A stretch of 16,122 nucleotides of DNA from Chlamydiota bacterium. Its GTDB lineage: Bacteria > Chlamydiota > Chlamydiia > Chlamydiales > Rhabdochlamydiaceae. Both the position numbers and the translations under genes were made by a program. A model generated the notes under the pieces. The model searched no databases, was not told the DNA's origin, and saw nothing but the letters and a program-made list of their open reading frames with translations. This document shows positions 8,080-15,505 of this stretch, piece after piece. The stretch spans positions 1 to 16,122 of the forward strand of contig JABEVM010000137.1 in the NCBI GenBank assembly GCA_013041585.1. Reading direction: 5' to 3'. Numbering within the stretch: position 1 is the stretch's first letter; every line of letters begins with the position of its first letter.

Positions 8080-8742
8080 ATGTTAAAATTGAGCTCAAAA
8101 ATTTTATCATGCTTGCTTTTTTCGCTTATTTTTCTCAGCAAAATTGCAGCGATAGAAAATGACTACGAACAGAATATTGAAAAGGTCTTAGGCGATTACA
8201 TTTCCCCTAAAGACAAAAGATATTGCACTCTCAAGGCCTGTTTGCTCCTATTACGGGAAAGAGATGCCAAAACATGGATCGAGACTGGAACTGCCAGAAA
8301 TGGGGCCTGCAATTGCAGCAGTGACGGTTGTTCAACCGTAATCTTTTCTAAAATAGCTCCTTTTCTAAAAGCTAAACTGTATTCTGTGGATATCGACAAA
8401 GTAGCAATCAAAAATGCCCGTCAATCGGTTATAAAATTTTCCAAATTTGTTTCATTTTCCCGCAGTGATTCAGTAGTCTTTCTGAAAAAATTTAGCGAAC
8501 CTATTGATTTTCTCTACTTAGATAGTTTTGATTTTGACTCGAGCAATCCCGAACCTTCTCAAGAGCACAGCCTTAATGAAGTCATAGCAGCCTATCCTAG
8601 GCTTCATAAAAAAAGTGTGATTATGATTAACGACTGCGGTCTTCCATATGGCGGGAAAGGGGCCCTTGCGATCAAATATCTTACTCAGCAAGGCTGGAAA
8701 ATCTATTTAGATGGATATCAGGTCATTCTGACAAAAAGCTAA
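8080..8742 (+). CDS. exported protein with SAM-methyltransferase-like fold
   Basis: The protein has 220 residues. The N-terminus is a signal peptide: MLKLSSK, a hydrophobic core to about residue 20, and probable cleavage after KIAA (21-24). The mature part resembles class I methyltransferases of the Methyltransf_24/TylF-like kind. Motif I is WIETGTAR at 66-73 with STVIFSK at 85-91. The acidic residue after strand 2 lies in YSVDID (101-106), and LYLDSFDFD at 145-153 and MINDC at 182-186 fill the later core positions. Three cysteines (C77, C79, C84) sit in the motif I insertion. An exported methyltransferase is unusual because the SAM donor is cytoplasmic, so the fold may serve another purpose, or the N-terminus may be an uncleaved anchor with the domain inside. 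The stop codon overlaps the convergent neighbour by 4 bp. Function unknown; the fold call is moderate. Confidence 0.72.
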   Translation: MLKLSSKILSCLLFSLIFLSKIAAIENDYEQNIEKVLGDYISPKDKRYCTLKACLLLLRERDAKTWIETGTARNGACNCSSDGCSTVIFSKIAPFLKAKLYSVDIDKVAIKNARQSVIKFSKFVSFSRSDSVVFLKKFSEPIDFLYLDSFDFDSSNPEPSQEHSLNEVIAAYPRLHKKSVIMINDCGLPYGGKGALAIKYLTQQGWKIYLDGYQVILTKS

Positions 8743-9485
8743 GATGACGCGGCAGGAAATGTTCTATTATACATGTGCCTACCTCCCATAAGAAAGACAG
8801 CCGGTAGAATTGACCTTCTCAGCCCATTATCCCCCAACACAAGCACTGTCACTATCTTAGCTAGATACTCATAGTCTCTAACCTTTTCGCTAATCATATC
8901 TGGCAGGAGTTGATTTCTATATAGCACTGCAACACTCAAGAAAAGTAAGGATGTACTTGCAAAAGCTGTTTTTCCAAAAAACAATAGAGCTACTGAAGTC
9001 GCGATCGCAGTTCCTTGGCATAGATCGATTGTATGTTTATCTAAAAAAGAAACTACAGAGCGACCGGTCAAACTTTCTACCCTAGCCTGTTTTCCTAGAT
9101 GGACAAAAACTGGGGTGAATATCGCGAGTACACCGAAAATACGGGGTATTTTTCTATAGCCCATCGTGTATAAAGTCAGATTGATATGATCTATTGTTGC
9201 ATCTATGTGGATTAATTCGCGATAGCGTTTATTCAATCTCTCTATCGTTTGAGGATTGACTAAAAATTGGTAACATTTAGTTAAGGTCTCAATATTATCT
9301 TTATCGCCGAAAAATGCAGGGTTAAGGCTTTTCCCAGCATCCAACCAAAGTGAAGGGATTTCTGCCGTTTCAGAATCCTTATCCTCATTCACAAAAGTTG
9401 AGTTTGAACTTTCTTCCACCCCAAAAGATAAAGTATGCAGGGAAGCTTGCGCAATATCGCGGCATAAATGAGAAATTCCGCTCAT
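8739..9485 (-). CDS. unrecognised multi-span membrane protein
   Basis: I do not recognise this 248-residue protein. It has no signal peptide. The first 110 residues are soluble-looking, with an acidic stretch around 24-43 (EESSNSTFVNEDKDSETAE). Hydrophobic segments follow at about 117-131 (IFGVLAIFTPVFVHL) and 158-189, long enough for two closely spaced helices, with a weaker pair at 210-218 and 225-234. It starts 6 bp after the anchored propeller gene, so the two are very probably cotranscribed. No clear Shine-Dalgarno is visible, which fits translational coupling. Closely spaced hydrophobic pairs are also seen in chlamydial inclusion-membrane (Inc) proteins, but here they lie in the C-terminal half rather than near the N-terminus, so I do not call it an Inc. 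Confidence 0.78.
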   Translation of the reverse strand: MSGISHLCRDIAQASLHTLSFGVEESSNSTFVNEDKDSETAEIPSLWLDAGKSLNPAFFGDKDNIETLTKCYQFLVNPQTIERLNKRYRELIHIDATIDHINLTLYTMGYRKIPRIFGVLAIFTPVFVHLGKQARVESLTGRSVVSFLDKHTIDLCQGTAIATSVALLFFGKTAFASTSLLFLSVAVLYRNQLLPDMISEKVRDYEYLAKIVTVLVLGDNGLRRSILPAVFLMGGRHMYNRTFPAASS

Positions 9486-9491
9486 ATACTA

Positions 9492-10718
9492 TCACTGCTT
9501 TACTTTCTTATTCTCTGCATTTTCTTCTTGGAAAGGAGATTCCAGCGAAACCGGGTTCATGCTTTTATAAAGAGCTTCTTTGTCAATAACGATAATTTTG
9601 GACCTAGAGTCATCTTCACCTATAGAGACATAAAAGACTTCCCTTCCATTCTCTATCCCTTTTACAAAGCCGCTTGGGTAGGCAACTCTTTTTGTTTTAT
9701 CTGCAAATGGGCTATCAATAGGTGCTGAATAGAGAGTCTTAAACATAATTGGGGTTTTAGAAAACCGTGTAATATGAAAAGGCTCCTTGCCTTCGAACGT
9801 GTAGGCCCCCATAACATACCAGTATTTGATAGGATGGTTTTGGTCTTTAAAAAAACTATGAAAAAAAGCTAGATATTCTCCACCTACTTCTACAGCAGGG
9901 GTGCCTCCACGAGGATTGCCCCATTTCCACCATTTTAAACTTGCATAGGGAAGTACTTTAGAATAGATGGGATGCGTAAGTTGATTAGACGTTGGATCTG
10001 GCACCTCTAAAACTTTACGCGGGCTAATGCTATATCCCAGAAAAAGCTTTTCCTTTTCTTCGTTAGATGGTTTATGAACAATCGGAACCCAGTTTTTTTC
10101 TACAGGCACAAAAGGATTTTGCTGATCTAGGTTCGTAATATATTCTAAAGTAAAGGTATCAGTATTTAAAAGACCTAGATGCATCGCTCTATAGTCTAAT
10201 TCTTTTATGCGAGCGGTGCGATCATTGAAGATAAGGTAATATTCGCCGTTTAAAACGAAAAGTCTTGCATCTTCAGAATGAGTGCTCCCTGTATCAATAT
10301 TCACAAACTCTTTTTCAGTTTGTTCAAAATTTTTATCGAGCTCAACAATTCCCATACGTGGCGTAAATTTAGGATGCTTAGGCTTACGTTTAAGCTCGAG
10401 CTTCATTTTGGACGCATCATTTTTTTCTTTGGAGACCACATTTTTTTCTTTGGCGACATCATACCGGAATACCATCAAGTATTTATCTTCACCATAGTTT
10501 ACAATAGAAGGATTATAAGGATGTGGTACTCCTCGAATAGAAATATTTTTCTCTCTGACCAACATTCCTGTTTTATCAGCGAGCGCTATTCTTTTTAATG
10601 AATTTGTAATAGGTGACTTCGATTTCTTACTAGTCGATTTAAGGAAGAATAGACTGCACGCAACTACAAAAAAAATTGAGAGCAATCCGATTAAATATTT
10701 TCTATTGGTTTTTCTCAT
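9492..10718 (-). CDS. anchored beta-propeller protein, GH130-like glycosidase/phosphorylase fold
   Basis: The protein has 408 residues. MRKTNRK and a hydrophobic stretch lead to VVAC with C21, which fits a lipobox. Hydrophobic residues continue after it (SLFFL), so an uncleaved anchor is also possible. Either way the domain faces outward. From residue 60 on, the motif order recalls five-bladed propellers of the GH130 type: HPYNPSIV and YLMVFRYD at 66-87, THSEDARLF at 146-154 followed by YYLIFNDR, KNWVPI at 208-213, RGGTPAV at 270-276 with EYLAFFH, and finally YPSGFV at 347-352 with YVSIGEDD at 363-370. GH130 enzymes act on beta-mannosides, usually as phosphorylases. I cannot confirm the catalytic aspartate, so an enzyme function is inferred only. 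A lysine-rich insertion at 90-117 breaks the first blade and contains a 7-residue tandem repeat. GGA 8 bases upstream supports the start. Confidence 0.72.
   Translation of the reverse strand: MRKTNRKYLIGLLSIFFVVACSLFFLKSTSKKSKSPITNSLKRIALADKTGMLVREKNISIRGVPHPYNPSIVNYGEDKYLMVFRYDVAKEKNVVSKEKNDASKMKLELKRKPKHPKFTPRMGIVELDKNFEQTEKEFVNIDTGSTHSEDARLFVLNGEYYLIFNDRTARIKELDYRAMHLGLLNTDTFTLEYITNLDQQNPFVPVEKNWVPIVHKPSNEEKEKLFLGYSISPRKVLEVPDPTSNQLTHPIYSKVLPYASLKWWKWGNPRGGTPAVEVGGEYLAFFHSFFKDQNHPIKYWYVMGAYTFEGKEPFHITRFSKTPIMFKTLYSAPIDSPFADKTKRVAYPSGFVKGIENGREVFYVSIGEDDSRSKIIVIDKEALYKSMNPVSLESPFQEENAENKKVKQ
10419..10460 (-). repeat. two-copy 21-bp tandem repeat inside the propeller gene
   Basis: Two 21-base units (10419-10439 and 10440-10460) differ at only a few positions. 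Each contains seven T followed by CTTTGG on the plus strand. Being a multiple of three, the duplication keeps the frame and encodes VAKEKN-type units side by side in the lysine-rich insertion. Long T/A runs of this kind are prone to slippage. Confidence 0.7.
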
Positions 10719-10957
10719 AATCTGTCCAAATTAAAAAGGCAGTAACTACCTTAACTTACTAGTAAATTTTCGAGCAACTCCAAAGAGTTTTGGTGACAAA
10801 AAAGCAGAAATGAAAAAAACTGACGCCATTCAATTGTTAAATTAGACTTAAGGAAAGCAAGAGCATTAAGCTAAAAAAATTATTGAGAAGTTATTTGGTC
10901 GATAAATTGTAAAAATTTTTCTATACTTGCTCACAAATTCTTGAAGATGAAACTTTC
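10719..10957. other. 239-bp divergent intergenic region
   Basis: This is the largest gap in the window, between the anchored propeller gene (leftward) and uvrD (rightward). It is AT-rich. I find a plausible uvrD promoter on the right but no convincing leftward promoter, no RNA gene and no coding frame that looks real. Confidence 0.6.
10899..10927 (+). promoter_or_regulatory. possible uvrD promoter
   Basis: TATACT (10922-10927) is a good -10 hexamer. Exactly 17 bases upstream lies TCGATA (10899-10904), which matches TTGACA at four positions. The predicted start near 10934 fits the uvrD ATG at 10958. The weak -35 keeps this tentative. Confidence 0.4.
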
Positions 10958-13057
10958 ATGCCATCTCTTAACGAACAACAATTCGAAGCCGTAAATCATC
11001 TAGAAGGCCCCCTTTTAGTGCTTGCAGGAGCGGGCTCTGGCAAAACCAGGGTTGTCACGTACCGCATTGTTAAGCTTTTAGAGCTTGGAGTGCCAGCTTC
11101 AGAGATCCTTGCTGTTACTTTTACAAACAAAGCAGCAGAAGAAATGCGTACCCGTATTCAAAGCCTTTCTCATAAGCAGATCTTAGCCTGCACCTATCAT
11201 AGTCTCTGCGCAAGAATTCTTAGAGAGTGCATTTCCTCCCTTGGGTATACATCGGATTTTACTATTTATGACGAAGATGACGCAGAAAAGCTGCTCAAGG
11301 AATGTTTTCGTGAGATTGGTAGCAAAGAAGAAAAAAGCCTTCTCAAAGAAATGCGCAGCAAAATCTCCCAAGCTAAGAACAATTTACTAGATTTTGACAA
11401 GTTATCCGACGAAGATCCTTTACTCAGCAGGGTTTACGAGCTCTATCAGAAAAAGCTGAAGCAGTACAATGCCATCGATTTTGATGATATGCTTTTTTTG
11501 ACTGTAAAACTTCTGAGCTCATTTCCGGAAATTTTGGAAAAATACCAAAAAAAATGGCAGTTTGTCCTTATCGATGAATACCAAGATACCAATACCGCTC
11601 AATACATGATCGCAAAGCTTCTCGTAGCGAAACATAATAATATTTTTGTAGTTGGTGATCCTGATCAATCGATTTATTCATGGAGAGGGGCCAATATCAA
11701 TAACATTCTTGATTTTTCCAAGGATTACCCAGGCGCCAAAATTATCTCTTTAGAGCAAAATTATCGTAGCCAAAACAACATCCTAAATGCAGCAAATGCG
11801 TTAATTCGCCAAAACACAGGAAGGCTTGAAAAAAGCCTCTGGAGCGACCTTGGCCCGGGAGATAAGATCGGGATCTATCTCTCTGATAACGATCATCAAG
11901 AAGCCGATTTTGTTATGGAAAAGATTCTCTTTTTTCAGCAAAAGGGGATTCCTTTAAACGAAATGGCCATTTTTTATCGCACGAACTTTCAATCTCGCGT
12001 CTTTGAGGATGCTCTTTTGCGATCAAGAATTCCTTATGCGATTATTGGTGGACTTTCTTTTTACCAAAGAAGGGAAATCAAAGATATTTTGGCTCTTTTA
12101 CGATTTTGTATCTCCGGCACCGACTTCTTAGCGCTTAGTCGAACGATTAACATTCCAAGAAGGGGCATTGGAGAAAGCTGTTTGCAAAAAATCCAAAATC
12201 TTTCCTCTGAATTACAAGTAAACCTATTACAAACTCTAGAACTTATTGTTCAGAAGAAGGTTGATCCCAAATTATCTAGTAAACAAGCAGAAGGGCTGCG
12301 GTCTTATTTAGAACTTGTTCTGCATTTGCGAAATCGTATTCAGGCAAAAATTTCCCTCGAACAGATTATCGAAGACGCCCTGGAAAAAAGCGGTTATTTG
12401 CAATATCTTAAGGAAGATGCAGAAACCTATGAAGAAAGAAGGTCCAACTTGTCGGAACTTGTTTCTAAAGCTCATGAATGGCAAGAAGACTTTCCGGAAT
12501 ATTCTATGACAAGCTTCTTAGAAGACCTTTCATTGAAATCAGCGATCGACAGACAAGAGGTTACAGAAGATAGTATTTACTTGATGACAATCCATAACAG
12601 CAAAGGACTTGAGTTCCGCGTCGTCTTTTTAGTCGGCATGGAAGAAGATCTTTTCCCGCATATGAATTCCAAAGGTAGTATCCAAGAAGTTGAGGAAGAA
12701 AGAAGGCTTTGTTATGTCGGAATGACAAGAGCAAAAGAGCACTTATACCTCTCTGCAAGTCGCCTTCGTTTTTTATGGGGCGCTACAAGAATTATGCAGC
12801 CGAGTCGCTTTTTGCAAGAAATCCCTAAAGAATATGTTCAGTTCTTATCTAGAAAAACTCAATTTGTCAGCTACGAAGAAAGAGAACATTTAGAGGAATT
12901 TCCCATCGGTACTAAGGTTAAGCATAAAGATTTTGGCGTTGGAATTGTGAAGAAGTGTTATCACACATCCTTAGGACTGACTTATGATGTATTCTTCCCA
13001 GAAAACTCGATAACGAGGTCTCTTGTCGCAAAGTTTGCGAAACTGTCCTTAGTTTGA
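10958..13057 (+). CDS. uvrD: superfamily I DNA helicase UvrD/PcrA
   Basis: This is a 3'-5' DNA helicase and translocase that removes the cut strand in nucleotide excision repair and acts in mismatch repair and fork rescue. Length is 699 residues, typical (about 720). All helicase motifs are intact: Q motif LNEQQ at 4-8, Walker A AGAGSGKT at 23-30, motif Ia VTFTNKAAEEM, motif II DEYQD at 206-210, motif III GDPDQSIYSWRG starting at 233, motif IV QNYRS, motif V HNSKGLEF starting at 546, and motif VI with VGMTRAK at 587-593. The last 50 residues (IGTKVKHKDFGVGIV onward) match the PcrA/UvrD Tudor-like domain that binds RNA polymerase. Rep is the main alternative; the C-terminal domain favours PcrA/UvrD. 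As I recall, uvrD lies directly beside rpoN in C. trachomatis; here one gene separates them. Its last 9 bases overlap the end of the convergent glycosyltransferase gene. Confidence 0.97.
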   Translation: MPSLNEQQFEAVNHLEGPLLVLAGAGSGKTRVVTYRIVKLLELGVPASEILAVTFTNKAAEEMRTRIQSLSHKQILACTYHSLCARILRECISSLGYTSDFTIYDEDDAEKLLKECFREIGSKEEKSLLKEMRSKISQAKNNLLDFDKLSDEDPLLSRVYELYQKKLKQYNAIDFDDMLFLTVKLLSSFPEILEKYQKKWQFVLIDEYQDTNTAQYMIAKLLVAKHNNIFVVGDPDQSIYSWRGANINNILDFSKDYPGAKIISLEQNYRSQNNILNAANALIRQNTGRLEKSLWSDLGPGDKIGIYLSDNDHQEADFVMEKILFFQQKGIPLNEMAIFYRTNFQSRVFEDALLRSRIPYAIIGGLSFYQRREIKDILALLRFCISGTDFLALSRTINIPRRGIGESCLQKIQNLSSELQVNLLQTLELIVQKKVDPKLSSKQAEGLRSYLELVLHLRNRIQAKISLEQIIEDALEKSGYLQYLKEDAETYEERRSNLSELVSKAHEWQEDFPEYSMTSFLEDLSLKSAIDRQEVTEDSIYLMTIHNSKGLEFRVVFLVGMEEDLFPHMNSKGSIQEVEEERRLCYVGMTRAKEHLYLSASRLRFLWGATRIMQPSRFLQEIPKEYVQFLSRKTQFVSYEEREHLEEFPIGTKVKHKDFGVGIVKKCYHTSLGLTYDVFFPENSITRSLVAKFAKLSLV

Positions 13058-13981
13058 TATTAGCTTCCCAAACGCTCGAAAAACCTTGCTTATAGAAACC
13101 CATTTTTTCCAGTACTTATCCCTAAATCGCAGCATTTTAAAATTAGGTATTAAAGAAGAGGGGGTGACTACCACTCCTCTAGCCCAGCCGGGTTTCCAAA
13201 AGTTCGCATTTTTCTTACTTCTACAAATGATAAGAGTTGGCACATCCAAACAAGAGGCGAGATGCCCGATTCCAGAATCATTTCCTATCATGTAACCCGA
13301 CTCCGCTACATAAGCTGTCATCTCATCCAGAGAAGTAAAATCCGGAGATTTCTCATCTTGCCACTGCTTCTTCTCTTCCTTCGTGAAAATAAAAACTGGT
13401 TCATACCCCTGGCTTTGCAAAAGCTTTGCTAGAGAGAGATATTTTTCCTTTGGCCAATTTTTCCCTTCTCTAGAGCTCGTTGGATGAATGACCACTCTTT
13501 TGCTATAGCGATGTTTCTGCAGCTCTTTCGGCACTACGATCCCATTGTCTTTAGCCGCGCCAGGCAGATGCAAAATGTCTCTGCAAAAATTTTCAAGATT
13601 TTGAACAAAAGTGAGATCACCTGTAAATTTTGCCGTTTCCCAATAAGGATAATCTGTATTCGTAGTTGCGATCGGATTAATTATATACGTTCTTGATTTA
13701 TAATTTTTTACGCATTCGGACATCACATTCTGCATCCAAGTACTCTTCTCGAAAAGAATAAAAAAATAGTCAAAACTAGCGAGGATCTCGCCCGTCTTTT
13801 CTATTGAAGGAAAAGAAGATATTTTTACTTTTGGAAACCATCTTTGGAGTGAGGCAAGAAAGGGATGGAACAGAGTTACAGCTGCGCCCGCAGCTACTAG
13901 GTTATTTGCCAAAACCATGGCGATCAGACCATCTCCGAGTCCCATACAACTAAATATTGCAATATTTTTTCTTTCAAACAT
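13049..13981 (-). CDS. glycosyltransferase family 9 (heptosyltransferase-like)
   Basis: The protein has 310 residues, near the usual 320-350 for GT9 enzymes, which transfer ADP-heptose to the inner core of lipopolysaccharide at the cytoplasmic face of the inner membrane. It has the GT-B layout. The N-terminal domain opens with SCMGLGDGL at 11-19, where D17 takes the place of the catalytic aspartate. The C-terminal domain has VIHPTSSREGKNWPKEKY at 164-181 and the nucleotide-sugar loop MIGNDSGIGHLA at 231-242. Family members usually have NDSGPxH, so I238 replaces the proline. The sugar and acceptor cannot be read off; truncated chlamydial LOS may lack heptose, so another role is possible. There is no visible Shine-Dalgarno, and the spacer shared with rpoN is only 93 bp. 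It sits between uvrD and rpoN, which argues for insertion into or retention within that block. Confidence 0.85.
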   Translation of the reverse strand: MFERKNIAIFSCMGLGDGLIAMVLANNLVAAGAAVTLFHPFLASLQRWFPKVKISSFPSIEKTGEILASFDYFFILFEKSTWMQNVMSECVKNYKSRTYIINPIATTNTDYPYWETAKFTGDLTFVQNLENFCRDILHLPGAAKDNGIVVPKELQKHRYSKRVVIHPTSSREGKNWPKEKYLSLAKLLQSQGYEPVFIFTKEEKKQWQDEKSPDFTSLDEMTAYVAESGYMIGNDSGIGHLASCLDVPTLIICRSKKNANFWKPGWARGVVVTPSSLIPNFKMLRFRDKYWKKWVSISKVFRAFGKLISN

Positions 13982-13989
13982 ATAAATTG

Positions 13990-14003
13990 ATTAATTAATT
14001 AAT
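13990..14003. promoter_or_regulatory. 14-bp palindrome between the glycosyltransferase gene and rpoN
   Basis: ATTAATTAATTAAT is its own reverse complement and lies within the 93-bp spacer between two divergent starts, 9 bases from the glycosyltransferase ATG. It could be an operator, but an AT-rich simple repeat can produce such symmetry by chance. Confidence 0.3.
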
Positions 14004-14012
14004 AAGCAGTAT

Positions 14013-14041
14013 TTATCAGAAAAGAATTAAAAACATATTAT
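14013..14041 (+). promoter_or_regulatory. possible rpoN promoter
   Basis: TTATCA (14013-14018, four of six -35 matches) and TATTAT (14036-14041, five of six) are separated by 17 bases. The predicted start near 14048 leaves about 27 bases before the rpoN ATG. In such AT-rich DNA chance matches are likely, so this stays tentative. Confidence 0.35.
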
Positions 14042-14074
14042 CGCTTTAAAACTATTATATTATTATAAACTTCC

Positions 14075-15505
14075 ATGGACCCTACTTCTTTCTCGCTGAA
14101 TACCAAAGCTATACTACAACAAAGACCCAATCTTTTTGCATCACAAAATATGCAACAGGCATTTTTTATCCTGCAATTGCCCATTGTAGAACTCTCGACT
14201 TGGTTAGAAATGAACATTACGCAAAACCCTCTACTTGAACAAGTTGAAGATTGCACAACAACTATGGAAATGGACGATGATACTTTTACTGAAACCTTGG
14301 AGCTAGATTTCGAAAAAAGCGGTTTTGAAGTTTTAGAAAGTTTAGATAAAAATTTTACAGATAGCCTATTTCCTGAAAATATACAGGCTGGAATAGAGAA
14401 CATCGCAGCTTACGAAGTCTCTCTTTTTGCCCACCTTTCCCAGCAAGCAGCCCAGATTTTCTCAGACCCAGAAGAGAGGCGCATTGCTGAGCTTTTATTA
14501 CAGAACATCGACGGAGGTGGATTTCTTCAAATAGACGAAGAAGTGCTGAAAACAATTCCAAGCACCAAAACAAACATAGAGTCTATCATCAAGAAAATCC
14601 AAACACTCGATCCTCCAGGCATTGCGGCAAGAGATCTTAAGGAATGCCTTCTACTCCAGCTCGCTCGCAAAAACCTGCAGCAATCTCTATCTTATCAAAT
14701 CATAGAAACGCACTTCACAGACTTTCTTGAACATCGTTTTTTTAAAATACAAAAATCTCTCGGCTGTAGTGAAGAAGAATTTACACATGCAGTTTACCAT
14801 CAAATAAAGTGCCTTGATAGGTCTCCAGGGGCCTGCTTCATCCACTCCTCATCTCCCACGATCCTCCCAGACGTTTTCGTGCATAAAGACAAGGGATACT
14901 GGCAAGTAACGATCAATACAAAACCCTTACCTAAGTTTTGCATCACAGAGAAATACTCTTCCTTACTTCATAGCCCTGAGGTAAGTAGAGAAGAGAAAAA
15001 CCAATTTAAGAAATATCTTTTTTCTGGGAAATGGCTACAGCATATGCTTTCTCAAAGAACAGAAACCTTGCAGAAAATAACAAAGTACCTTGTAAAAATG
15101 CAGTTACCCTTTTTTGAAAATGAAGCCGCTATTGAGCCGCTCTCTCTACGTGAAGTAGCTAAAGAAATTAGCCTGCATGAATCTACCGTCGCAAGAGCCA
15201 TAAAAGACAAATATCTTTCCTGTCCACATGGAGTCTTTCCTCTTCGAAAGTTTTTTAGTAATTCTTTACGGGCCCCGTCTGGGAAAAAAGTATCTACCCA
15301 GTCAGCAAAAGAAATCCTTCGAAAAATGCTCGAAAATGAAGACAAAATTGCGCCCCTCTCCGATAAAGCCTTAGCTGAAAAATTAAGCCAGCAAGGGATT
15401 ATCTGCGCTAGAAGAACAATCGCAAAATATCGAAAACAGCTGCAAAAGCCCAAAGCCTCGCAAAGAAGATATTTTATAAAAGGAAAAACCCTTAAGCAAA
15501 GTTAA
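14075..15505 (+). CDS. rpoN: RNA polymerase sigma-54 factor RpoN
   Basis: Sigma-54 directs RNA polymerase to -24/-12 promoters and needs an AAA+ activator (in chlamydiae, the AtoC/CtcC response regulator). The length of 476 residues is normal. Region I is the glutamine- and leucine-rich segment at about 19-56, with QNMQQAFFILQLP and ending in NPLLEQ, the part that contacts the activator. An acidic region II follows at about 57-90 (MEMDDD and similar). The core-binding domain has the signature DPPGIAARDLKECLL starting at 179. The DNA-binding helix-turn-helix lies around 355-400 (SLREVAKEIS, then HESTVARAI). The RpoN box ARRTIAKYRK at 445-454 reads the -24 element and is practically perfect. 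No strong Shine-Dalgarno is seen before ATG 14075, but the protein starts exactly where the family does. The stop overlaps the convergent membrane-protein gene by 4 bp. Confidence 0.97.
   Translation: MDPTSFSLNTKAILQQRPNLFASQNMQQAFFILQLPIVELSTWLEMNITQNPLLEQVEDCTTTMEMDDDTFTETLELDFEKSGFEVLESLDKNFTDSLFPENIQAGIENIAAYEVSLFAHLSQQAAQIFSDPEERRIAELLLQNIDGGGFLQIDEEVLKTIPSTKTNIESIIKKIQTLDPPGIAARDLKECLLLQLARKNLQQSLSYQIIETHFTDFLEHRFFKIQKSLGCSEEEFTHAVYHQIKCLDRSPGACFIHSSSPTILPDVFVHKDKGYWQVTINTKPLPKFCITEKYSSLLHSPEVSREEKNQFKKYLFSGKWLQHMLSQRTETLQKITKYLVKMQLPFFENEAAIEPLSLREVAKEISLHESTVARAIKDKYLSCPHGVFPLRKFFSNSLRAPSGKKVSTQSAKEILRKMLENEDKIAPLSDKALAEKLSQQGIICARRTIAKYRKQLQKPKASQRRYFIKGKTLKQS

Noticed and set aside
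15052..15453. 133-residue minus-strand frame within rpoN
   Set aside because: It is antisense to the helix-turn-helix and RpoN box, whose conservation explains the open frame.
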